Part shown: piece by piece, positions 12,344 through 19,977 of the stretch
How positions within the stretch are numbered: the stretch's first letter is position 1
Layout of the letters: each line of letters starts with the position of its first letter
Virus record (IMG/VR): IMGVR_UViG_3300046816_000149
Location: 1-41,804 of that record
DNA: 41,804 nt
Direction: 5' to 3' (one strand)
Origin: a virus
Made by a program: the position numbers and the translations under genes
The notes under the pieces: generated by a model
What the model saw: the letters and a program-made list of their open reading frames with translations, nothing else
Database searches by the model: none
Told to the model about the DNA's origin: nothing

Positions 12344-12516
12344 TGGGTTGGCTATTCCTCTTGGTCGTCCTGGTCTGTGTTTTCCCGGCATTCATGATCG
12401 GCGCCATGGCGATCGGCTTGGGGGCGCTCTATTGGCTGCTCCCCATCGCCGCAGCGGTCGCCGTCGCGTGGATGGTCAGAGATGCGTGGAACACCCACCG
12501 CGCCTATCGTCACTGA
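12343..12516 (+). CDS. Small membrane protein, 57 aa
   Basis: The 57-residue product has two adjacent hydrophobic segments (about residues 3-24 and 26-44) and a short basic C-terminus (RDAWNTHRAYRH). This is the size and shape of a small class II holin or another inner-membrane protein. It is the last gene of the rightward early operon, which does not favour a holin. Its 3' end overlaps the convergent last late gene by 7 bases, leaving no room for a terminator between the two operons. Confidence 0.55.
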   Translation: MGWLFLLVVLVCVFPAFMIGAMAIGLGALYWLLPIAAAVAVAWMVRDAWNTHRAYRH

Positions 12517-14501
12517 CCGGTTAGCCCGGCAATATCCCCCAACAGACCCGCCGTCCGAGGCAGCATTGCCGGCGGTCCCGCTCCTTGTGCTGCGGCAAAC
12601 CGCGTCGCCAGCGGGCTGGTCATCACACGGGCGCCCCCAGCCCCGATCACGGGCGGGATAACGGCAGCCCCGATGGCCTTGCCATACTCGCCCTTGCCGG
12701 CATGCTCGGCAATATTGCGGATGTACTCCATCCAACCCAACTGCTCGGCCGTCCCCGAGGTGTTCAGGTGCCGCTCGGTGGCGCGCAGCCGCCCTGCCAC
12801 GGTGGACAGATCTTCCAACTGCTGCTGCACCGATGGATCGTTGTAGAGCGCGCCATAACCGCCCGGCTGGTTCTGCCGCATGCGGTTCATGTTCGACAGG
12901 AACGTGCCCGTGCTGGTGTCGTCATACTGGGTCGCCGCCGAGGGCTTCGCGGTTGCCGCCTGCCGCAACTTGAACGCGGCCGTCGTATCCGCGGCGCCCG
13001 GCAGTTGGTCGCGCACCGCCTGCATGGTGGTATCGCCACCGTTCAGTATGTTGTTGGTCGCCTGCTCCGGCGTGACCGTCTCCTGCAGCGGGTTGTTGCT
13101 CTTGACGATCTTGTTCAGCGTGTTCTCGATGAAGGCGTGGCCCTTGGTGGTGACGGCGTTAGCGGCATCGAACGCACCACCCTGACCGTTCTGCACCGCG
13201 GTCGTGCGCATGCCATCGGCCAGGCCGCCATACATGCGCCGCATCGCCTGATCGCCGAGAGACCCGACGATCTCCGGCGTGCCCATGGCATCGCCGATGC
13301 GCTGCTTGATCGCCTGCGCCTGCTCCCATGTCAGCGTGCCGCCAGGACCCACGTCAGCGTTGAGAGCATCGAGCCACTTCTTCGCCTGCGCCGAGGCGAA
13401 CGCCCGCTGTGTCTCTGGCAAGCTGGCCAGGTTCGGCGGCGATGCGGCATCCTCCAGCGCGGCACGGTAAGGAGCGGCATCGACAGTGGTCCCGGCCATG
13501 CGCTGATTGACCGGCGTCCATGCCGCGTTCTGTTGGGCGGGAAACGTGTTATTGCGCCAGTCGCGAGCGGCAGCCTGTAGATGCTCGCCGGTCGTCTGGG
13601 CCGTGGCACCCAACCCGGCCGGGTCCAACTGGCTCGCTGTGCGTTCCACCGAATTGCCGAACTGATCGACCGTCCGCTGCTGCACAGGGCGCATGACAGA
13701 TGACGCAAACGGCACCCTCGACAGCGCCGCCTCGGCGGATTGCCCAGCCTCACCTCCCGCCACCGTGCCAACCAGGGTCGGGTCCACGCGCGAGCGCACG
13801 AAGGCATCATAGATCGGGCTCATATTGCCGGTGGCGGCATTGGTGGCCTTGGCGCCGAGGTTGAAGCCGACATCCGCGCCCTTGGCCCCCAGCACGTTGA
13901 ACCCCAGGTCCACTGTCGGCTTGAGCCACCAGGGCACCAGGTCGGACTCCGATGCCTTCTTGCCGGCCACCGCCCCGGTGCCGCCCTGCAGTAACAGGCG
14001 CGTGGCATTGGCGATCGTCGGCGCCATCGAGGTCGCACCCGTGACGGCGCCACCGGCACCGCCGGCTAAGGCAGCGCTGGCCCCCTGGGTGAACGTCGAG
14101 ATGTTCTTTTCAGTGTCGGTTTCAGGCGTGGGCAACCCGGCAGCATCGAGCAGCTTCCCGCGCAAGGTGGACGGCGCTGCGGTCGGAATACCGATAGCCC
14201 GCTGGAACGCCCGCACCGGCCATGTGGCCACGTCGAGGGCCGCGATCGGCAGGCTGGTGCCACCCGTAAGTACGTCGCGCGTAGCCAGGCCGGCACCCCG
14301 CGCGCCAGCGTCATACAACTGCTTGCCAGCCACCGACCAACTGCTGTTGAGCAGCGGCGGCGCCGCCGGGGGAGCAATCGGTAGGCTGTCGTCCGATGGC
14401 TGTTGCTCTGCGGCGTGCGAGCGCTGCTGTTCGGCAAGTGACGGCCGGGCCGGGGTGGCGTCAGCCGGCAGCAGCGGTAGATCGTCCGTTTCTACTGCCA
14501 T
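12510..14501 (-). CDS. Internal virion / DNA ejection protein, 663 aa
   Basis: This is the last gene of the late block. The 663-residue protein has a disordered Pro/Ala-rich N-terminus (1-55). Ala/Gly-rich helical regions follow, including a glycine-rich amphipathic stretch (about 130-175), and then a long charged helical body. No enzyme motif is visible. Large Ala/Gln/Gly-rich proteins encoded after the tail genes in podoviruses are usually ejected with the DNA and help build a channel across the envelope, as T7 gp14-gp16 do. That role is inferred from position, size and composition. It overlaps the 841-aa gene by 10 bases. Confidence 0.65.
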   Translation of the reverse strand: MAVETDDLPLLPADATPARPSLAEQQRSHAAEQQPSDDSLPIAPPAAPPLLNSSWSVAGKQLYDAGARGAGLATRDVLTGGTSLPIAALDVATWPVRAFQRAIGIPTAAPSTLRGKLLDAAGLPTPETDTEKNISTFTQGASAALAGGAGGAVTGATSMAPTIANATRLLLQGGTGAVAGKKASESDLVPWWLKPTVDLGFNVLGAKGADVGFNLGAKATNAATGNMSPIYDAFVRSRVDPTLVGTVAGGEAGQSAEAALSRVPFASSVMRPVQQRTVDQFGNSVERTASQLDPAGLGATAQTTGEHLQAAARDWRNNTFPAQQNAAWTPVNQRMAGTTVDAAPYRAALEDAASPPNLASLPETQRAFASAQAKKWLDALNADVGPGGTLTWEQAQAIKQRIGDAMGTPEIVGSLGDQAMRRMYGGLADGMRTTAVQNGQGGAFDAANAVTTKGHAFIENTLNKIVKSNNPLQETVTPEQATNNILNGGDTTMQAVRDQLPGAADTTAAFKLRQAATAKPSAATQYDDTSTGTFLSNMNRMRQNQPGGYGALYNDPSVQQQLEDLSTVAGRLRATERHLNTSGTAEQLGWMEYIRNIAEHAGKGEYGKAIGAAVIPPVIGAGGARVMTSPLATRFAAAQGAGPPAMLPRTAGLLGDIAGLTGQ

Positions 14502-17017
14502 GGCCTGATTTCCAGCGTCTTGGTTGTCATGACGTTGCCACGCGAGTCACGCCGCGGTTGGCCGGGGTTCTTGGGATCAGGCACTGCCCAGGTCTTGTAG
14601 TAGGGCTTGCCAGGCGCCAGCGACTGCTCCCATTGCGCCTGCCCGCTGCCGGATGGCGCCCCGCTATACGACGGGATGATCGGCCCCAGTTCGCGGTCCA
14701 TGCGCTGCTGCACGCTCTCCTTGGGATCGTCGCTTTCAAGATTGTGCGCCGGCACCATCTTGCCCGGTGTCGTCTCGTCAGGAACCTTGCGGCTGAAATA
14801 GTTGCTCATCCAACTGTGCTCGTCGGCGATGCGGTTGTTCATGTTCATCAGCATCGCGACGGCTTTCTGCTGACCGGCCGGGGTCGAGAGCATGCTGGGC
14901 AACTGCGCCTTGAAGGCGTCCCATTCATACTCCCGCAGCGCGCCAAGGCCGGTCGGTTTCATCTCGGTCGAGATGTTCGAGACGAGACCATTAACCAGCC
15001 GCACCGCATCGGCTGATTTGTCGGTCAGGATGCCGGCGGTGTTGAACAACGGGGCCAGGTCAGGGTGTGCATCGAGCACGGAACCCAGTGCGCCGCCGCC
15101 CTTCGGTAAGTCCTGCAACACCGGCAGAAGCTGCGCCAATCCCATGTTCATCTGATGCGATTTCGCGGCCTGCGCGGACATCGGCTGCAGTGTGTTGGTC
15201 TGGGCATATTGCGCCGCCTGCTCCTGTAACTTCTGGTGCCAGGTCTGGCCGGCCTTCACTTTCTCCAGATCAATCGACTGCTGACCGCGTTGTGTCTCCA
15301 GCGCAGCCGCCGCCGCCCGCTGCTTCTCGGCTTCCTCGATCGCATCAACGCGCTTCATCTCCTCGTTGTAGTTTGTGGCCTGTATTTGGTTCGCCTTATC
15401 AACCGCGGCCTGTCGCAACTCCACTGATTTTGCCGCAGCGGCCGCCTGTGCATCGGTGACGGCCTTTGCGGCTGTGTTGTAGTCGGACAGAGACTTGTTG
15501 GGATCTCCGCCGAGACCCCTGTTTGCCAGATCAAGTTGCGTCTTCGCCTGATTCCGCGAGCTGATAAGCGCGTCGAGATTTGGCGGCGTCACCGTGTAGG
15601 TAGCGGGGTCTATGGTGATCGGATGCAGCGCCTGGTACTGCTCTGGAGTCATCCTACCGCCTGGCGTGACTGCGGGCGGTGTGGTCGTAGTCGTCTGCGG
15701 AACCACAGGCGCCGTAGTCGCCACCTGCGCGGGTGCCTGTGGCGCTGATTGCGCACCACCGGCCGCGAGCGTCGCGGCATTGGCCCCAGCACCCGTCATG
15801 CCGGCGATGATGGCATTCACGTCACCCGGCACCGCTGGGCCAGGCGGCCGAGGCGCACCCACGGTAGCCGTACCCGCTGGCCCCGCCACCGTCGCACCAC
15901 CGGCCGGCAGCGCATCGGCAGGCGTGCCCACAGGCGCCCTTGGAGCGGGCGCAGGCGGCGTTTGCACGGTTGGCGCTGCTGGTGGCGTGGCGGCCTGTGT
16001 GCCGCCCCCACGTCGCGCTGCGGCTATGGCGAGCCCCTTGTCCACGTCCTCCGGCTTGAGCCACGCCTTGCCGCTCTCGTGCGGCTGCTGGGCAATGAAG
16101 AACGCCCGCTGGATCTTCGGGTCGCTCAGGTCAACCTTGGCATCGGGATCAACCCCGGCCAGCTTGGCGATGTCGTTGGTGTAGCTGGTCAGCACTCCCT
16201 TGGGATCACCCTGCGGGATGCTAGGGTCACTGACCCAACGCCGCACCGCGCCACGGATGGTGTTTTCGCCATGCTGCGTCTGATAGGCCGTGAGGTTGTC
16301 GGACTGCGCCGCGATGCCAGTCGCCGCATCCGGGAACGCCGCGACATAGCGACCGCCGGATACCGGGACAGCGCCGATCGCACCGGCAGGAGCAGGAGCG
16401 CCAGGCGCCATCATCAGGTTGCCAGAGTTGTTGGCCTGCTGCCCGGCGGTCATAGAGGTGTCGCGCGCCAGTAGCGGCGCCGCGATGCTGCCGCCCGTGG
16501 CGATGTTGGTGCCGCCGCCAGCCGGCGTTGTCTGCGTGCCCAGCAGCGTGTTGGGGATGTTCGCGCCCTGCTGCATCCGCAGCAGCGGCAGCGCCTCCTT
16601 GAGCGCGGCAATCCGCATCTCCTGCTGCTTCTGCTGATACTCCTGCCGCGCTGCGAGGTTGGACGCGACGCCTTGCTCGTATCCCAACTGACCTTGTTCC
16701 GCGCCCTGGAACCCGGCGCCGAGCAGCGTGCCGAACGTACCGCCCTGCATGTGGCCCGAGGCGTTCAACAACCCCGTGCCGAAATGCCCAAGAGCTGCGA
16801 CACCCGCGGCTTCCCTTTCGGCCGGCGTCATCCCCTGCATCACCAGCGGCCCGGCCAGCTTCTCGCCCAGCTTCGACTGCCACGAGCGCTCGACCGGCGT
16901 ATTGTCCCGCGGCACGTCCTGCGGCTGGCCGAGTTGAAGCTGCTGCAATAGCGGCCCTAGCTGCGAAAGCAGATCGGTGGGCGGTGGTGTCAGGGGTGTG
17001 GTATCGTCTGCCATCAT
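14492..17017 (-). CDS. Internal virion protein with P5-like peptidoglycan hydrolase domain, 841 aa
   Basis: The 841-residue protein starts with helical Gln-rich sequence (about 10-150). Residues about 195-330 (NNSGNLMM, then AAFPDAATGIAAQSDNL, NTIRGAVRRWV and GVDPDAKVDLSDP) resemble the domain of phage structural protein P5-type hydrolases, which start N-x-G-N and contain F-P-x-x-x-x-G-I-A-A. A long Pro/Ala linker (about 340-460) follows, then coiled-coil sequence (QAAAAAKSVELRQAAVDKA and onward). A virion-borne wall-degrading activity for DNA entry is inferred, and catalytic residues could not be assigned. AGGA precedes the ATG by 6 bases. With the 663- and 375-aa proteins it probably forms the ejection apparatus. 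Confidence 0.65.
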   Translation of the reverse strand: MMADDTTPLTPPPTDLLSQLGPLLQQLQLGQPQDVPRDNTPVERSWQSKLGEKLAGPLVMQGMTPAEREAAGVAALGHFGTGLLNASGHMQGGTFGTLLGAGFQGAEQGQLGYEQGVASNLAARQEYQQKQQEMRIAALKEALPLLRMQQGANIPNTLLGTQTTPAGGGTNIATGGSIAAPLLARDTSMTAGQQANNSGNLMMAPGAPAPAGAIGAVPVSGGRYVAAFPDAATGIAAQSDNLTAYQTQHGENTIRGAVRRWVSDPSIPQGDPKGVLTSYTNDIAKLAGVDPDAKVDLSDPKIQRAFFIAQQPHESGKAWLKPEDVDKGLAIAAARRGGGTQAATPPAAPTVQTPPAPAPRAPVGTPADALPAGGATVAGPAGTATVGAPRPPGPAVPGDVNAIIAGMTGAGANAATLAAGGAQSAPQAPAQVATTAPVVPQTTTTTPPAVTPGGRMTPEQYQALHPITIDPATYTVTPPNLDALISSRNQAKTQLDLANRGLGGDPNKSLSDYNTAAKAVTDAQAAAAAKSVELRQAAVDKANQIQATNYNEEMKRVDAIEEAEKQRAAAAALETQRGQQSIDLEKVKAGQTWHQKLQEQAAQYAQTNTLQPMSAQAAKSHQMNMGLAQLLPVLQDLPKGGGALGSVLDAHPDLAPLFNTAGILTDKSADAVRLVNGLVSNISTEMKPTGLGALREYEWDAFKAQLPSMLSTPAGQQKAVAMLMNMNNRIADEHSWMSNYFSRKVPDETTPGKMVPAHNLESDDPKESVQQRMDRELGPIIPSYSGAPSGSGQAQWEQSLAPGKPYYKTWAVPDPKNPGQPRRDSRGNVMTTKTLEIRPWQ

Positions 17018-17023
17018 TGCGTC

Positions 17024-17440
17024 CTAGAAACCGAGCAGCCCGCGCGTGTTGGATTGCTGCACCGGCTGCGCGCGACCGCTCATGGCGCTGGTGAAATACT
17101 GATTGCGCCGCTCGGCCAACATCCGCACCAGCGCATCGAGCGATACCTGCGAGGTAGGCCGCCCGACGCCGCCGGACTGCGACTGGCCGGTGGTCGCGGG
17201 GGCCTGCGCCTGGCCCTGTCCTTGCTGGCGTTGCTGTGCATCCTTGGTCAGACCGCCGAGCGCGGTAGCGATCTTCGCAAAATCCTGACCGCTGCCCCAG
17301 CTCGGCATGTAGGGCGCCGAGCCGATCGGCAGGCTGTCGGGCAGCGTCGCCCCGGCAGGCAGCGAGAACCCTGCGCCGAAGTCAGGCGCTACGTTGCCGG
17401 CGCCGAAACCGATGTCCATGTCATCGAACAGGCCCGCCAT
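17024..17440 (-). CDS. Gln/Gly-rich virion-associated protein, 138 aa
   Basis: This 138-residue protein of low complexity has a Gly/Ala-rich start (GLFDDMDIGFGAGN), a central Gln-rich stretch (QQRQQGQGQAQAPATTGQSQ) and a C-terminal helix (LDALVRMLAERRNQYF). No domain is recognised. AGGAG lies 7 bases before the ATG. It sits between two large internal virion proteins, so a structural or ejection role is likely but unproven. Confidence 0.6.
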   Translation of the reverse strand: MAGLFDDMDIGFGAGNVAPDFGAGFSLPAGATLPDSLPIGSAPYMPSWGSGQDFAKIATALGGLTKDAQQRQQGQGQAQAPATTGQSQSGGVGRPTSQVSLDALVRMLAERRNQYFTSAMSGRAQPVQQSNTRGLLGF

Positions 17441-17449
17441 ACCTCGCTC

Positions 17450-18577
17450 CTACGCAAACATCGACGCGCCCTTAGCGGCGGTCCCGGCAATGGCAGAGAC
17501 GTAATCCAGCAGTCCGGGGTTCTTAGTCGCGGTCGTGGTGCCGCTGCCGCTGGTCATACTCGTCGTGCCGTAGGGCACCGCGCCGACCGAGGACAGCAGC
17601 AGATCGAGGTTCTGCACCGGCCAGTCCTGCTGCTCGTAGAACTGTCCCATGTTGGCGCCGAGCAGCGCCTGCTGCTGCTGTTGCTGCGACGATCCCGCCG
17701 CCTGCAACGCTCCCGCCTGCTGCTGCGTCAGTTGCGCATTGGCGGCAGCCTGCCCCGGCAGTTGCTGCGCCGCGGTCAGCCCGGCCTGCAGGTTGTTGGC
17801 GCCCAGCGTCCCGGCCTGCTGCTGTGCGGCGTTGTAGCCGCTCTGCCCCATGCCGGCGAGCAGCCCCGCCGCGCCATAGCCCTGCTGCGATGCCTGGTTG
17901 GCGAGGTTGTAGGCCGGCGTCAGCGCCTGTCCCCAGCCGCTGTTCAGCATATTCCCGACTTGCAGTTGCGTGCCCAGCGCGGTCTGTGCGTCGGCCACGC
18001 CCTCTTGCACACCCTGCCGCGAGCCGCCGAACGCACCGACGTTGTTGGCCTGCCCGGAAATACCCTGCTTGGCCAGTGCCAGTTGTTGTTGCCCGGCCTG
18101 CAGCATCGGGTTGATCACCTGCTGCGAGTAGGGCGACATCAGTTGCGTCGCGTTGCTGCCAACCTGCTGCGCCGTCGCCGGCGAGGCGTTGCCGAGATAG
18201 CCGCTCAACAGCCCCTGCGCCGGGTCCATGACGTTCTGCTGGTAGCCGCCATAGAGCGAACTCGTGTCAGCGCCAACCTGGCCGGCGGTGACCGGTGCGG
18301 CGCTGCCCAGCAGCCCGGTATAGGCATTGGCCGACGCCTGGAACGCCGGGTCTTGCATGCCCTGGAGGTTGCGCACGTCCTGATACGCCGTCTGCGTATC
18401 CTGCGGCACGTCGGCCACCATCTGCCCGCCGTAGGGCGTGTAGGGGCGCTGCGCGAGTTGCTGCGCCTGCCCGACCGCACCCTGTCCCGCGTCCTGCAGC
18501 CACTGCGGGATCTGCGTGACGTTCATGCCCTGGTTGTCGGATTTGGTGACGGTGTTGCCGCCCTTGCCGCCGCTCAT
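17450..18577 (-). CDS. Conserved Gln/Gly-rich virion protein, 375 aa
   Basis: The protein starts near IPQWLQDAGQ and RPYTPYGGQMVADV, continues with PYSQQVINPMLQAGQQQLALAK and NVGAFGGSRQGVQEG, and then turns very Gln/Ala-rich (about 190-320, with a run of six Gln). This pattern (W-x-x-D-A, R-P-Y-T-P-Y, G-A-F-G-G-S-R) is familiar from a podovirus virion protein family of unclear role, probably ejected or at the tail. ATG 18577 overlaps the upstream stop by 4 bases. An in-frame extension to 18679 is rejected because it would lie in the previous gene. Confidence 0.65.
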   Translation of the reverse strand: MSGGKGGNTVTKSDNQGMNVTQIPQWLQDAGQGAVGQAQQLAQRPYTPYGGQMVADVPQDTQTAYQDVRNLQGMQDPAFQASANAYTGLLGSAAPVTAGQVGADTSSLYGGYQQNVMDPAQGLLSGYLGNASPATAQQVGSNATQLMSPYSQQVINPMLQAGQQQLALAKQGISGQANNVGAFGGSRQGVQEGVADAQTALGTQLQVGNMLNSGWGQALTPAYNLANQASQQGYGAAGLLAGMGQSGYNAAQQQAGTLGANNLQAGLTAAQQLPGQAAANAQLTQQQAGALQAAGSSQQQQQQALLGANMGQFYEQQDWPVQNLDLLLSSVGAVPYGTTSMTSGSGTTTATKNPGLLDYVSAIAGTAAKGASMFA

Positions 18578-18939
18578 GACGCCAGATCCTTCACGAACGT
18601 GTACATGTGCTTGCGCCAGCCGGTCGGCGCGGCAACCCGGCCCCAACCCAAGCGGCCGGTGGCAGTAGCAACGGAACAACCCTGCTCACGCGCCCATGGC
18701 AAGATGTCGTCTTCCAGCGCGAGGCAATCCTTGAGGTCGCCGCTGATGAGCCAGAAATGCACAGCCTTCATACGCGGGAACTGATGGATCTCGGTGGTGA
18801 TTGTGCCGTCGCCTTTGGTCCAGAACTGAGCGCTGCCTTCCCGTACGCATCGCACCACATCCTGCACGGCGTGGGTGTTGCCCGCGTATTCCAGCGCCTT
18901 CTCGAGCCGCCGCAGTTTTTCCTCGGCGGTCAGGCTCAT
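18574..18939 (-). CDS. T7 gp13-like small virion-associated protein (GNAT-like)
   Basis: The 121-residue protein has a VREGSAQFWTKGDGTITTEIHQFPR segment, then VHFWLISGDLKDCLAL and a final GCSVATATGRLGWGRV followed by GW. This is the strand-helix order of small phage proteins related to T7 gp13 and distantly to GNAT acetyltransferases, used as internal or assembly proteins. No acetyl-CoA loop (Q/RxxGxG/A) is evident, so catalysis is unlikely. The gene is coupled on both sides by ATGA overlaps. The family call is from motif memory and tentative. Confidence 0.5.
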   Translation of the reverse strand: MSLTAEEKLRRLEKALEYAGNTHAVQDVVRCVREGSAQFWTKGDGTITTEIHQFPRMKAVHFWLISGDLKDCLALEDDILPWAREQGCSVATATGRLGWGRVAAPTGWRKHMYTFVKDLAS

Positions 18940-19157
18940 CGCGGCACCATCACGGTGACCACGGCGCCAGTGTCGTCCACCGACAAGCGGTATGTCGTGC
19001 CATTCGGCGAGACCATCCCAATGAACGGAAACGCAGTGCTGGAGCCGCCAGCGTCCAGCTTCTTGTTCAGGGCGTCAGCGATGGCCGCGAGCCGCTGCTC
19101 GATGTTGCCGGAGACAGGCGCGGTAAACGGGGCCGGCGGATGGTAGGGACGGGCCAT
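18936..19157 (-). CDS. Unknown small virion-region protein, 73 aa
   Basis: The 73-residue product has a Pro-rich start (RPYHPPAPFTAPV), a short helix (IEQRLAAIADALNKKL) and a C-terminal pair of strands (TTYRLSVDDTGAVVTVMV). It may be a small structural or assembly protein. Its ATG overlaps the stop of the 61-aa gene by one base (TGATG), and its stop overlaps the next start by 4 bases. Confidence 0.6.
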   Translation of the reverse strand: MARPYHPPAPFTAPVSGNIEQRLAAIADALNKKLDAGGSSTAFPFIGMVSPNGTTYRLSVDDTGAVVTVMVPR

Positions 19158-19342
19158 CAGATGCCCCAGTACCGGACGAAGCCGGCGAGATAGATGCGCA
19201 AGCCCAGCGGGTGGCGATAGAGCGACAGCGTGAAACCACGCCCACCCTCGTTGAACACGAACGCAATGTCAGCCCGCGGCATGAACTGGAACAGCGGCAG
19301 CCGGCACGTCACCAACTCGCCATCTATGAGCCAGCGTCGCAT
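19157..19342 (-). CDS. Unknown protein, 61 aa
   Basis: The 61-residue product looks like a small beta-rich protein (WLIDGELVTCRLPLF, then FVFNEGGRGFTLSLY). AAGGTG lies 8 bases before ATG 19342, which is chosen over an in-frame extension to 19441. It is the first late gene downstream of the homing-endonuclease-like insertion, so it may have lost its original coupling to the gene upstream (19959-21506). Confidence 0.55.
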   Translation of the reverse strand: MRRWLIDGELVTCRLPLFQFMPRADIAFVFNEGGRGFTLSLYRHPLGLRIYLAGFVRYWGI

Positions 19343-19440
19343 TAGCGTGCACCTTGCATCGGAATGGCGTATAAGCGGGACGCCGCTGGTGCTGATACAC
19401 CGCCGGCGCCCCTGACCACGGTCTTGCGCGGAAAGAACCA

Positions 19441-19977
19441 ATGGCTAGAAGCGAACATAGCATCGAAAAGCACCGCGCATACGCGCTGGCGTGGCGCGCT
19501 GCGAACCGCGAGAGGACCAACGCTAGCGCTCGGGCGCGGTACGCCTTGAGTCCTGAAAAGATAAATAAGGCCACGGCTGAGTGGCAAGCGAAGAACCCGG
19601 AGCGTCTCGCCTACAATGCACATAAAGGTGGGGCGAAGCGCAGGAACATCGCATTCTTGCTCACATTTAAGGAGTGGCTGGCGATCTGGTTCGATAGCGG
19701 TAAATGGGAGCAACGCGGACGCGGCAGCGACCAGTACTGCATGGCCCGTTACGGCGACGCAGGTCCATACGCGATAGGAAATGTCCGCATTTGCACGATC
19801 GCAGAAAACACGTCGGAGGCCCATCTGGGGAAGTTGCGCAGCGACATCACCCGCGAGAGGTTGTCTATATCCCATAGCGGTAAACCCAGAAAACCGCATA
19901 GCGCTGAAACGCGCAAACGGATGTCGATCGCCGCAAAGGCGCGCTGCGCCAGAGCTAGTCACCTGCGGCCACCTTGA
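19441..19977 (+). CDS. Free-standing homing endonuclease-like protein
   Basis: The 178-residue protein is encoded opposite to all surrounding late genes. The N-terminal half is rich in Arg and Ala helices (HRAYALAWRAANRER). The centre has AHKGGAKRRNI, LTFKEWLAIWFDSGKW, DQYCMARYGDAGPYAIGNVRI and ENTSEA, a pattern of small HNH-like phage homing endonucleases. The C-terminus has SGKPRKPHSAETRKRMS, which resembles a NUMOD3 DNA-binding motif. Such genes spread by cutting alleles that lack them. It has no clear ribosome site (GGAAAG 5-10 bases upstream) and no intron signs. It overlaps the end of the nozzle-like gene by 19 bases, tail to tail. Its GC is lower than its neighbours. Confidence 0.75.
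   Translation: MARSEHSIEKHRAYALAWRAANRERTNASARARYALSPEKINKATAEWQAKNPERLAYNAHKGGAKRRNIAFLLTFKEWLAIWFDSGKWEQRGRGSDQYCMARYGDAGPYAIGNVRICTIAENTSEAHLGKLRSDITRERLSISHSGKPRKPHSAETRKRMSIAAKARCARASHLRPP
19441..19977. mobile_element. Inserted homing-endonuclease element (approximate bounds)
   Basis: The insertion interrupts an otherwise unbroken minus-strand series of overlapping late genes between 19959 and 19342. True ends are unknown because no target duplication or terminal repeat is visible. The adjoining 3' part of the nozzle-like gene (about 20040-20290) is only about 48-57% GC by line counts against about 65% further upstream. This could mark flanking DNA brought in by gene conversion with the element. 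Confidence 0.5.

Noticed and set aside
17054-18784. 576-codon plus-strand open frame opposite virion genes
   Set aside because: It is the complement of Gln/Gly-rich genes, spans several overlapping minus-strand genes, and has Arg/Leu/Gln composition of an antisense frame.
19342-19962. 206-codon minus-strand frame opposite the homing endonuclease-like gene
   Set aside because: It would restore strand continuity, but the plus-strand protein has clear endonuclease-like motifs and this one has none.
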